A stretch of DNA of 64,000 bases. Source: Ardenticatenaceae bacterium (lineage in GTDB: Bacteria; Chloroflexota; Anaerolineae; Promineifilales; Promineifilaceae). The stretch spans positions 1 to 64,000 of the forward strand of contig WYBM01000059.1 in NCBI GenBank assembly GCA_011525915.1. Reading direction: 5' to 3'. The position numbers and the translations under genes are program-made. Under the pieces are notes generated by a model, which had not been told where the DNA came from, ran no database searches, and saw only the letters and a program-made list of their open reading frames with translations. Each line of letters opens with the position of its first letter. The first letter of the stretch is position 1. Positions 38,073 through 46,243 of this stretch are shown here, one piece after another.

Positions 38073-38281
38073 CTTTTTATGCTCTCAATCTTTACAGGCA
38101 GCAACATCACCCCCGACAACCATCTGCCCGAATGACGTTGTAGACACTGCAAAGGCTTTAACCAATGGACTCCAATTCATATTATAGACAGAGGGAATGT
38201 CATGTCAAACGTTTTTCCCTCTAGTGAGGCTGGCTTAGCAAAGATAGGTACCCAGTCACTAGCAAACCATGACGAACGGCA

Positions 38282-38287
38282 TATAAT
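38282..38287 (+). promoter_or_regulatory. TATAAT -10 box giving a leaderless biotin ligase mRNA
   Basis: TATAAT at 38282-38287 ends 6 nt before the ATG at 38294, so transcription would start at or next to the initiation codon. No Shine-Dalgarno is present. A -35 match is poor. This predicts a leaderless transcript. Confidence 0.5.
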
Positions 38288-38293
38288 GAAAGT

Positions 38294-39124
38294 ATGACGA
38301 CGGATTTTGACGTGAAACAAATGCAGGCAGCGCGGCAAAGTAGGTGGGTAGGACAGCATATTATTTACCATCCCACCGTGGGCTCTACGAATGATGATCT
38401 AAAAACGATGGTAGCGCAGGGCACGGCCGCATCCCCACCTGCCGGCACTGTTATGCTCACCGATTATCAGCGCCAGGGCCGGGGCCGGTTTGACCGGCGC
38501 TGGGAAGCGCCGCCGGCAACGTCTTTACTGTTTTCTGTGTTATTCCGCCCTTACTGGCCGGCTGACCATAATCATTGGTTGATGATGCTGGCGGGTGTGG
38601 CTGTGGCTGAAGCCATTGCCGCGCAAACCGGCCTGGACGCCCGCATAAAGTGGCCAAACGATGTGGTGCTGCCCCTGGCGGGGGAATGGCGTAAGGTCAG
38701 TGGTTTACTGCTAGAGGGGCACCTGAACGCCGACGGCCGTTGCCAGAGTGCCGTTTTGGGCATGGGCATCAACGTCAATATTCCTCAGAGCGCGCTGCCG
38801 GCCACCCCTACGCCGCCCACGAGTTTGTTGGTGGCCACAGGTCACGCCGTTTCCCGGCGTGTATTATTACTAGACTTGCTGGCTCGCCTGGAGCGTCATT
38901 ACGAGGCGGCGGCCAGCGGGCGCTCCCCTCAGCCTCTGTGGCAGCAATACCTGGTGACGCTAGGTCAGCCGGTAACTGTAACCCAGGCAGAGGCTGGCGA
39001 AACCATTGTGGGCACGGCCGTCGCCACCGGTGAATGGGGCCAACTTTTAGTACAGGACAGTGACGGCCGTGTGCACACCATTCTGGCGGGGGATGTTACT
39101 TTGCGCCCCCCGGCTACTGGCTGA
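38294..39124 (+). CDS. birA: Biotin-[acetyl-CoA-carboxylase] ligase
   Basis: 276 residues. It joins biotin to BCCP domains through biotinyl-AMP. The catalytic core shows TVGSTNDDLK, the nucleotide loop GRGRFDRRW, KWPNDVVL and GMGINVNIPQ, followed by the small SH3-like C-terminal domain. The helix-turn-helix repressor domain of E. coli BirA is absent, so this enzyme is monofunctional and does not regulate biotin genes itself. It presumably acts on the carrier domain of the 23787 gene product, with biotin supplied by BioY (61183). Confidence 0.93.
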   Translation: MTTDFDVKQMQAARQSRWVGQHIIYHPTVGSTNDDLKTMVAQGTAASPPAGTVMLTDYQRQGRGRFDRRWEAPPATSLLFSVLFRPYWPADHNHWLMMLAGVAVAEAIAAQTGLDARIKWPNDVVLPLAGEWRKVSGLLLEGHLNADGRCQSAVLGMGINVNIPQSALPATPTPPTSLLVATGHAVSRRVLLLDLLARLERHYEAAASGRSPQPLWQQYLVTLGQPVTVTQAEAGETIVGTAVATGEWGQLLVQDSDGRVHTILAGDVTLRPPATG

Positions 39125-39308
39125 ACCTTTGACAATTCTGCCGATTAAAGGTAGCCTATAAATTGATTTATGTTATGTTAGGTAACTTCAGTAATTTTAA
39201 AGAAAAATGATGGTCAACATCAGGTTTACTTCAGAAGAAGCCCGTTTACGTCCTTTCTGTTTTAGGAACGCTGGCACTTTCACCTGAAGGCCATGGAGGA
39301 TCAATGAC

Positions 39309-39617
39309 ATGGATGATTTTGATAATTTGCGTGATGATTTTGACTTTAGCGATTCTGATTTTAACTCATCCCCCAGCCTGGATGACTCGCCGGATGAATT
39401 TGACCAGCTGCGGCGTTCCAGCGCCCGCAGCGAGACCATGTTTAATGAACTGACTGAAGACGGTATCCGCACCAGCAGCAGCAGCAGCCGGAGCTCTGGG
39501 TTTTCGATGAGCAATTTTACACCGGGGCAGCGTGTTATATTGGCTGCGCTCGTTGTCTTAAATCTCTTGGTGATCAGTATTGGTTTAATGGTTGTTTTAG
39601 GTGTTATTGGTGGTTAG
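39309..39617 (+). CDS. Small acidic protein with C-terminal membrane helix
   Basis: 102 residues. The N-terminal 60 residues are Asp/Ser-rich and probably disordered (DDFDFSDSDFNSS and a serine run near residue 58). One C-terminal membrane helix follows (VILAALVVLNLLVISIGLMV). GGAGG lies 8 nt before the ATG. No family is recognised. The layout suggests a tail-anchored protein with a cytoplasmic acidic arm. Confidence 0.7.
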   Translation: MDDFDNLRDDFDFSDSDFNSSPSLDDSPDEFDQLRRSSARSETMFNELTEDGIRTSSSSSRSSGFSMSNFTPGQRVILAALVVLNLLVISIGLMVVLGVIGG

Positions 39618-39709
39618 CCTGCCGATGGCAGAGGCGTGGCCTGGCATGGTTGGCTAAACCATTCTCTTTGCCAGTAACCCACAGACGATGACATTTTGTC
39701 AGAACAAAA

Positions 39710-39733
39710 GAACCGGGTGCTGAGACCCGGTTC
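39710..39733 (-). terminator. Rho-independent terminator of the SPFH gene
   Basis: GAACCGGGT (39710-39718) and ACCCGGTTC (39725-39733), 6-nt loop. Read on the - strand, the stem is followed by CTTTTGTTCT-like T-rich sequence, and it lies 27 nt past the stop of the SPFH gene. Confidence 0.8.
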
Positions 39734-39759
39734 ATAAACCCCCGTTTTGTGCAAAGTAA

Positions 39760-40953
39760 TTAAGGTGCTGTTTCTGTCGTTTCTGGTTGAGGCACGGCCG
39801 TGTTTGGTGTTGTATCGATTGTAGGCACAATGCCCGGCCCGGGCAGCACCAGCGTGGGCACGGTTCCCTCTGGGGTAAAGATGACCTTGTCTGTCTGGTT
39901 GAGTGCACTGGCATTGGCACGGGCCAACAGCAGTGTCAGGTATTCGGGATTGGTTTCATACAGCAGCGCCAACACTTGCTCTACGGCCGTTTGAATTTGG
40001 GCGTTAATGAGGGCTACTTCTGCCTGCACCCGGGCAATTTCTAACTCTTCCTGCACCACCAGTAGTTCTTTCTGTTTTTCGGCCAGGGCTACTGCCTGGT
40101 CTTTGGCAATTTGGGCCAGGTCATTTTGTTGTTGTTGTTCAATGACGGCCAGTTGGGCGGCCAGCCGTTCTCGGCTTAGTTCCGCCAGGGTGATCTCTTG
40201 CCGTGCCTGTTCTTGAATACGGCTTTGCTCTACCCGAATCTGGCCTTCTTGCCGTGCCTGTTCGGCTTCCGCTTCGGCCAGGGCGCGCAGTTCGTCTTGT
40301 GCCGCTTTCTCTGTCTGCAACCGGCTTTGCACAATATCATCCAGAGCCGCCTGTACTTCCGGTGATAAAATCACCTCTGGCACGACAACATTGTCCACCC
40401 TTAACCCAATTCTGGCCACCAGTTCGTTGACCTCATCGTCGATGCAAGAACGCAGCTCATCGCGTGACGTGCCAATGATATTATTGTCAAAGGTACGGTC
40501 GCCGACACACACCTTCATCGATTGGCGGGCCAGGTCTTGGACACGCTGGCGGGCTAGTTCATCATTTAAGTACAAGCCGCGATATTCCGCCCATTGATCA
40601 CGAATAAGATCTGCCTGTGATAAATTGGGGCGAAAGACATCACCACTGACGATCAGGCCAATACGCTGCTTGTCTTTGGTGATAATCTCCTCGTCTTGAA
40701 CCGAAAAAGGAATGGCCTGAGTGGAAATGGTTTCCAGGGAAACAAATAGGCCAAAATCACTGTAGACACCGGGCCCCACCACCTGGTAAATGCGGTTGTT
40801 GCTGAACTGTACACCAACCTCTTGTTCTTCTACCGATTCTAAAAAGTAGAAAAACTGCCCGGCAAAATTGAAGCCCAACAACAACAGACTAACGCCAATA
40901 AAAATTAGCACAAGCCGGCCAATCAGTCTGATGGGGATTCTTCTTCGTTCCAT
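39760..40953 (-). CDS. SPFH/band-7 domain membrane protein
   Basis: 397 residues. One N-terminal membrane helix (LIGRLVLIFIGVSLLLLGF), a band-7 domain (about 40-215, prohibitin/flotillin-like), then a long Glu/Gln/Ala-rich coiled coil (about 215-330) and a Pro/Thr-rich tail. Such proteins assemble into ring or cage scaffolds in membranes and often partner with proteases or organise membrane microdomains. Strong AAGGAG precedes the ATG. A small stem (AAACCT/AGGTTT, 40976-40992) lies in the leader. The penicillin-acylase-like gene is upstream in the same direction with about 130 nt between. Confidence 0.9.
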   Translation of the reverse strand: MERRRIPIRLIGRLVLIFIGVSLLLLGFNFAGQFFYFLESVEEQEVGVQFSNNRIYQVVGPGVYSDFGLFVSLETISTQAIPFSVQDEEIITKDKQRIGLIVSGDVFRPNLSQADLIRDQWAEYRGLYLNDELARQRVQDLARQSMKVCVGDRTFDNNIIGTSRDELRSCIDDEVNELVARIGLRVDNVVVPEVILSPEVQAALDDIVQSRLQTEKAAQDELRALAEAEAEQARQEGQIRVEQSRIQEQARQEITLAELSRERLAAQLAVIEQQQQNDLAQIAKDQAVALAEKQKELLVVQEELEIARVQAEVALINAQIQTAVEQVLALLYETNPEYLTLLLARANASALNQTDKVIFTPEGTVPTLVLPGPGIVPTIDTTPNTAVPQPETTETAP

Positions 40954-41083
40954 TGTCGCTCCTTTATAGTGAATTAAACCTCAAGAAGGTTTGTATTATC
41001 TGGAGGTTGTTTCTATTTGAATGCTAACCTTTACGGGGAATCATAACAAAAGGCGCAGGCAAAGGGGAAAAGGCCTCGTGTTT

Positions 41084-43279
41084 CTATTCTCCGGGCCGGT
41101 ATTCTCTTTCCAGGTTGGCGCGAACGTCCTCTTCTGTCAGCCATACGGGCTTGAGCTGCCGGTTGGCAAAAAGCGGGGCCTGGTCATCATAGTGCGGGCT
41201 TTCTGAGTGTATGGTAGCGCTGCCGTATTGGTGAATGCTGTGTGAGGTTAAGGCACCGTCAGCGGCCCATTGTACCAGCATAATGTAAGAATCACCGACA
41301 AAGCCGTGCAAACGGCCGTCATCCGCCAACTGCCCATACACCGCATGGATCACATCTGGCCCGCCGCCCATGCCTAAATCTTGCTGACCACGGACAAGGC
41401 GGTTTACTTCTTGCCAGGGTACGTCTACACGCCCGAACTTGGTCACCAGCAAATCTACGGCCTGCACAAAGGCTTCCTGGGCGGCCGCCAGGGGAATGTC
41501 TGTACCCACCAGGCGTGACGGATTCAGCTGAACCCGGTCATCTTCGTTAAGGGTATAAAAGGTAAGTATCATCACGGCCGTGGCCTGACTCTGTGGCGTC
41601 GCCTGCAAATCCCAATCTCGTAAGAGCTCAACCGCCGCCCGTACGTGGGTATCCCCTGTTGGCGGATTGGCTACCAGCATGTCTCGCACCCGGGCCACAT
41701 CCGAATCTGGATGGTAGGCCATGTTATATTTGATGGCATAAAACGCCTCAGGTGTTATCGATTCGTCGGCGCTTAACAGGTCAATGAGCTGCAGCGCCCG
41801 GTTGGTCATAAATGACTCAATGCCAAATACTGCTGAGTAGTCGCTCGCCGGCGGATTTTCCGGGCCGATGGTTGTTTGAAAGGGCGTGCTGTTGGCGTTT
41901 TGGATGAAGCCAGAAGCGGGGTTCAGCACCTGGGGCAGATCGTCATAAGGCAGGTATGCTGTCCACAACGTCTCACTGGTGTTGCCCGGCAGCATCCCGG
42001 TCCAATCATACCCTTCGGCCCGCAGTGGTAGTTTGGCGTTGTAGACGTAGTAAATAGTGCCCGTTTTATCGGCATAACCGGTGTTAAACATGGGCAGCGG
42101 CCCTTCACGCATGGCGGCCTGCCATTCGGCAAAGGTGGTGGCTTTGTTCATGCGCCGGAACTGTTCTAACAAGCCTACTTCGCCCATGCTGGCATAGCGG
42201 ACGGCATACGTGCCGTGATCCTGGCGTACCGTGGGCCCATAGACTGACCACAACGTTTCTTGCCGCACCGGAATCACCAGTCGGCCGATAATTTTTACCC
42301 ACAGGGTTACCTGGCGCACATCCAGGTCACGCCATTCATTATCAAAGCGATATTGGTCAGGGTTGTCTGGGTTGATTTCCAGCTGGTAAGTATCTACCAG
42401 GTCAGGGTGGTTGACGGTAAAGGACCAGCCCAGATGATCATTGTGTCCCAGAATGATCATAGCGGCGCTGGGAAAGAGGCCGCCGGTCATATTTAGCCCT
42501 TCTTCACTGTGCAGATGCGCCTCATACCACGTGGCCGGGCCTTCCCAGGGTTGGTGGCTGTTCACTGCTAGAAACGTTTCGCCGTGGGCGCTGCGGGCCG
42601 GGCCGACGGCGAAGACATTGGAGCCAAAACGTGTGTCTACGTGGATCGGTGATAAGAAATCGGCACCAACCGCCCGATCTGATCCACTCTCTTCTTGATC
42701 TGGCGGCCCGGCAAAAAGATCAGCCACGGCCGTGTCCAGCCCAAAAAACACGGGCACGATGAGTAGATTGGCGGCGGCTACATCTTTACCGGTTAAGGGG
42801 AAGAGGGCAGTATTTTGCACTTCGGCGTTGTGCAGCGCGGCGTAATGGTTGATGCCGTCGGCGTAGGCTTCCAGAATGGCCCTGCCTTCAGCTGGAAGGG
42901 TGTTGTATTTGGCTTCAATGGTATCCTGAATGCGCAGCAGGTGGACAAAATAATCGACAGGTGCGGAATCTGGGCCATAAGTGCGGCCCAGCAAGGTGTT
43001 GGCCGCCAGCAAGGCATTTTGAATGGTGGCAAAGTCATCTTCGGCGTGGGCGTAGGCCAGGCCATAAGCAGCGTCAGCGTCTGTACGGCCGTATACATGT
43101 GGCACCCCCCATGTATCCCGCAAAATGGTCACGTCATAGGTGCCCGGTGCGGGGGCAATATGGTCCAGGTTGACTACAAACGGCCATACCCCAGAAGGCC
43201 AGAAGATGTAAGCTGCGGCCAGTGCCAACAGGCATGCGACCCCCAGTAATATCTTGTGCCACCGTTTCCAAGCTCTCAT
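41084..43279 (-). CDS. Penicillin acylase family (Ntn) amidohydrolase
   Basis: 731 residues. An N-terminal signal anchor (ILLGVACLLALAAAYIFW) is followed by an alpha-chain region with DTWGVPHVYGRTDADAAYGL and AEDDFATIQNALLAANTLLG. The autoprocessing site is RFGSNVFAVGPARS; the Ser after Gly becomes the N-terminal nucleophile of the beta chain. Also seen are NSHQPW and LGHNDHLGWSFTVN, which hold oxyanion and catalytic residues. The enzyme is extracytoplasmic and probably cleaves an N-acyl group, for example from acyl-homoserine lactones or N-acyl amino acids; family members vary, so the substrate is open. Confidence 0.9.
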   Translation of the reverse strand: MRAWKRWHKILLGVACLLALAAAYIFWPSGVWPFVVNLDHIAPAPGTYDVTILRDTWGVPHVYGRTDADAAYGLAYAHAEDDFATIQNALLAANTLLGRTYGPDSAPVDYFVHLLRIQDTIEAKYNTLPAEGRAILEAYADGINHYAALHNAEVQNTALFPLTGKDVAAANLLIVPVFFGLDTAVADLFAGPPDQEESGSDRAVGADFLSPIHVDTRFGSNVFAVGPARSAHGETFLAVNSHQPWEGPATWYEAHLHSEEGLNMTGGLFPSAAMIILGHNDHLGWSFTVNHPDLVDTYQLEINPDNPDQYRFDNEWRDLDVRQVTLWVKIIGRLVIPVRQETLWSVYGPTVRQDHGTYAVRYASMGEVGLLEQFRRMNKATTFAEWQAAMREGPLPMFNTGYADKTGTIYYVYNAKLPLRAEGYDWTGMLPGNTSETLWTAYLPYDDLPQVLNPASGFIQNANSTPFQTTIGPENPPASDYSAVFGIESFMTNRALQLIDLLSADESITPEAFYAIKYNMAYHPDSDVARVRDMLVANPPTGDTHVRAAVELLRDWDLQATPQSQATAVMILTFYTLNEDDRVQLNPSRLVGTDIPLAAAQEAFVQAVDLLVTKFGRVDVPWQEVNRLVRGQQDLGMGGGPDVIHAVYGQLADDGRLHGFVGDSYIMLVQWAADGALTSHSIHQYGSATIHSESPHYDDQAPLFANRQLKPVWLTEEDVRANLEREYRPGE

Positions 43280-43347
43280 GTGTTCCTACCTTCGCCGGGT
43301 GATGCGTGTTAGGCATCATTTAACCACAAGGAGTGTATTGTACAGGT

Positions 43348-44166
43348 TTAGGATAACTGGTAAATGCCATTTTCAAGCCGGTTGAGTGCCTGGACGACAC
43401 GATTGTATTGTTGCCACAAGGCGTCCTGGTCTTCTGGCGCAGCCACGGCCGTTTCCGCCAGCATCAGTGCGGCTTTCACCAGGCTAAAGGCGGGCCCCCA
43501 CGTTGGCGGCGAGCCGGGTTGGGCCCGTAATGGCTTGGCTTCCTCAGACAGGGTGGCAATGAGGGGCTGCCAATTCTTGAGCGGTTTCTTGGCTTTGGCG
43601 GTGGCCTTGTACTGCACGGCCGTATCAAAACTGACAATGATCGTCCCTTGCCGCTTGGCCTTGTTGTAAGTCTCTTTTAAACCGGCTCTCATGCCGCTGC
43701 CAAACGTAAGGCTGTAACTGGATAACAACCCATCGTAGATGACCACCCCCTTAAATGGCAGCAAGACGGCCTGCACGTACAGAGGCAAGGCGTAACGGGG
43801 GACGATATCTTCAAGGTCGTCAATCAGGCCTTGGACGCCATATACCTTATCATCACCGATAAAGATGGTGTAGGCTTTAAGGTGGCGTTCAATGATGTAA
43901 TTACCTTGCCGGAACTCCTGCCAGCCAGAGATGATATCTAGATGTTCCTGGCTCAAATTTTCCGGGTTTGCCTGCACGTATGTCGGGATCAGGTGAGCGT
44001 TGTCCCATAGGGCGTTACGCACTTCCATGCGCTGCTGGCCTGCTAACTCCCGGTAGGCAGTCGGTGAGGTGACGTGGGGAAGCATCTCAAGCTGCTGCTT
44101 TGCATAAAATTGCAACGATCCCATCAAATAGAAAAACAAGTCAGCATCTTGTTCAGACAGTTTCAT
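43348..44166 (-). CDS. Conserved-looking protein of unknown function
   Basis: 272 residues, no signal peptide or membrane segment. Features include LFFYLMGSLQFYAKQQLEML at the N-terminus, a middle with YIIERHLKAYTIFIGDDKVY and FKGVVIYDGLLSSYSLTFGS, and a helical C-terminus. No family is recognised. GAGGCAAC precedes the ATG. It lies between the hydrolase and glycosidase genes on the same strand, perhaps co-transcribed. Confidence 0.65.
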   Translation of the reverse strand: MKLSEQDADLFFYLMGSLQFYAKQQLEMLPHVTSPTAYRELAGQQRMEVRNALWDNAHLIPTYVQANPENLSQEHLDIISGWQEFRQGNYIIERHLKAYTIFIGDDKVYGVQGLIDDLEDIVPRYALPLYVQAVLLPFKGVVIYDGLLSSYSLTFGSGMRAGLKETYNKAKRQGTIIVSFDTAVQYKATAKAKKPLKNWQPLIATLSEEAKPLRAQPGSPPTWGPAFSLVKAALMLAETAVAAPEDQDALWQQYNRVVQALNRLENGIYQLS

Positions 44167-44209
44167 TAGTTGCCTCCTTCGTCAATCGGGCATCCTTGCC
44201 CGGTTGTAC

Positions 44210-46039
44210 CTAACGGCGGCGCCAGATGGTGAAGCCCATGAGTAAAACGCCCAGCCCCAGCCCGGCCCCCAGGAACCACCAGGAGGCCTGGGAAGCAGGA
44301 ATAAAGCCGGCCACAGTTGCCGCTGTTGGTGTTGGTGCTGCTGTTGGTGGCAGAGCGGCCACGGCGGTAGCCGGTGGTGTATTTGTGGGTGGTATGGCCG
44401 TTGATGTTGATGTTGGTGTAGGCGTAGTCGTCGGCGTAGGTGAGGGTGTGCGGGTAGGGCGCGGTGTTTTGGTTGGCTTGGTGGTGGGTGTTAGTGTGGC
44501 GGTGGCAGTCACGGCCGTGGTGGCTGCCAGGCTGGCTGCATCGGTTGTTGCTCTGATCGTGCCGGTTATCGTAGCCGCGGCCGACGCCTCAGGTGTAGCT
44601 GATCCATTAGGGGTAGCTGTGGCGGCACTGGTACCGACCGCCGGCGGCGGCGCCGTAGGAATAGTTTCGGGGGCCACGCCCGCCTCAACCAGGAAGATCG
44701 GTGGGCCGCCCATCAGGCATTCGCCATTGTGACAGCGTTGGCCGTTTAGGTGAATATTATAGAAGCCGCCTGTGGGGGTAACGGCCGTTTCTTGGCCGGT
44801 CACCGGGTCTACCAAAATGCCGGAAGCCGCCAGGGCCGGTACACGCAGGTCTACCGGCGCGGTTGTGCGTGCCCACATGACACGTGTCACACCTTGGGGC
44901 CGGGTAAAGCTGAACAGGTAATGATTGGCACTTTGCTCGCGGCGGAGGGGGTATTGAAAACCGGCCAGGTATTTGATGGTGTTTTTATAGGCATAAAAAG
45001 CGGGGCGTTTGCTGAAGTCATACGGCCGTATCAGCCCCCAACTTTCATCGCCTGGATTCATGTTAATGTCTACCAGCTTGTAAAAGCCGATACGGTTGGC
45101 CCCGGCGTAAAAACCAAGTGCATAGGCCTGGGGGATGTACCACGCCTGTTGTTCCAGGTCAATATTAAACGCTTGCACCTGCACCGGCCATTGGGGATCC
45201 ATGCTGGGGCGAGCGTTTGTTTCGTTGATCCACACCTCTTTGAAGGGGCTAATGCCCACCTGCTGCTGCACGGCAAAAGCGTTACCCACAATCCCTGGAA
45301 TGGTCTCCGGCCGGAAGTAGATATGGTAAGTCAGCACATCAAAAAAGTAGTTGTTGTCTGCCGCTTCGGGGTCATTGACCACTACCTGTAAAAAGCGCCG
45401 TAAATAACCAGGATCATGCCAGTGAGTCATGCCACCAATGTGGATTTTGGCCTGGGGGTCTACTTGTTTCATGACCTGGTAGGCTACTTTGACCAGCTGG
45501 TAATAATCGGCGGTTGTGCCGGCGAACTCATGGCCATAGACGTTAGGGGCGATGTCCGGCTCATTCCACACGATCCAGTTGTGGACGCCCAGCGGCCCAT
45601 AATATTGGGCCACGCGGCGTACGTAGTTGGCCCACAAATTACCGGGGTCGGTCACGGGTAGATAGAGTCCCCGGGGTACACCGGAAGCAAATTGGCCGTC
45701 GGTGGCCCATTGTGGCGTATTTTTGAGCAGGCCCAACACCTGACGGCCGTTGGCCCTGGCCTCAGCCAACCACTCTTCATGCACGTGTAGGGTGTTCCAG
45801 TCACCAGGGCCGGCGGGCTGAATTTCATTCCAGTAAAAGAGAATGCGTTCCCAGCCTACACCCAGTTCGGCCGCTTCTGCGGGCGCCCAGAAGGATTCAA
45901 TAGCCCCAAAACGAGGATCGAGGGCTGTTTGTTGCGGGGGGATGTAAGCAGAGGCGGTTGGGGTGAGTACGGCCGTGATCCCCGGCGTCAACCCTATGAG
46001 TACTAAAAAAAATAACAGCAATTTTATTGTTTTATTCAT
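44210..46039 (-). CDS. Membrane-anchored clan-A glycoside hydrolase-like protein
   Basis: 609 residues. Signal peptide (about 1-32), then a TIM-barrel domain of about 400 residues with HNWIVWNEPDIAPN (acid/base Glu after Asn, as in GH5/GH39/GH-A enzymes) and KEVWINETNARPS (candidate nucleophile Glu). A long Thr/Pro/Ala-rich linker (about 460-575) and a C-terminal membrane helix ending in Arg-Arg-Arg follow, so the enzyme is displayed on the cell surface. The linker is coded by a low-complexity stretch at about 44310-44480. The exact family and polysaccharide are not clear. Confidence 0.83.
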   Translation of the reverse strand: MNKTIKLLLFFLVLIGLTPGITAVLTPTASAYIPPQQTALDPRFGAIESFWAPAEAAELGVGWERILFYWNEIQPAGPGDWNTLHVHEEWLAEARANGRQVLGLLKNTPQWATDGQFASGVPRGLYLPVTDPGNLWANYVRRVAQYYGPLGVHNWIVWNEPDIAPNVYGHEFAGTTADYYQLVKVAYQVMKQVDPQAKIHIGGMTHWHDPGYLRRFLQVVVNDPEAADNNYFFDVLTYHIYFRPETIPGIVGNAFAVQQQVGISPFKEVWINETNARPSMDPQWPVQVQAFNIDLEQQAWYIPQAYALGFYAGANRIGFYKLVDINMNPGDESWGLIRPYDFSKRPAFYAYKNTIKYLAGFQYPLRREQSANHYLFSFTRPQGVTRVMWARTTAPVDLRVPALAASGILVDPVTGQETAVTPTGGFYNIHLNGQRCHNGECLMGGPPIFLVEAGVAPETIPTAPPPAVGTSAATATPNGSATPEASAAATITGTIRATTDAASLAATTAVTATATLTPTTKPTKTPRPTRTPSPTPTTTPTPTSTSTAIPPTNTPPATAVAALPPTAAPTPTAATVAGFIPASQASWWFLGAGLGLGVLLMGFTIWRRR

Positions 46040-46065
46040 GCCTATCTAACACTCTTTGAAATCGG

Positions 46066-46127
46066 AGATTAGAGAGTGAAGATTCAAGAGCGGGGGTGAT
46101 GGCCACACTCTAATTTTCACTTTCCTT
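46066..46127. repeat. TTAGAG/CTCTAA-type intergenic inverted repeat
   Basis: GATTAGAGAGTGAAG on the left and ACTCTAATTTTCACTTTCC on the right form an imperfect inverted repeat. Two similar spacers occur at about 55660-55700 and 56270-56325 in the chemosensory operon. The three share outer TTAGAG/CTCTAA-like blocks but differ inside. Confidence 0.45.
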
Positions 46128-46243
46128 GTTGGCAAAACAACTGACACTGTCTAAAATGCAGGTCTGATTTTTGCAAACGGGGGGAATTATACCCCATACC
46201 CACCGGATGGAATACCAGCCATCCCCAATTGAGGAGGATTTTC

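Noticed and set aside
44226..44732. 168-codon Val/Gly-rich + strand ORF
   Set aside because: It is the complement of the Thr/Pro linker of the glycoside hydrolase; low complexity explains its openness.
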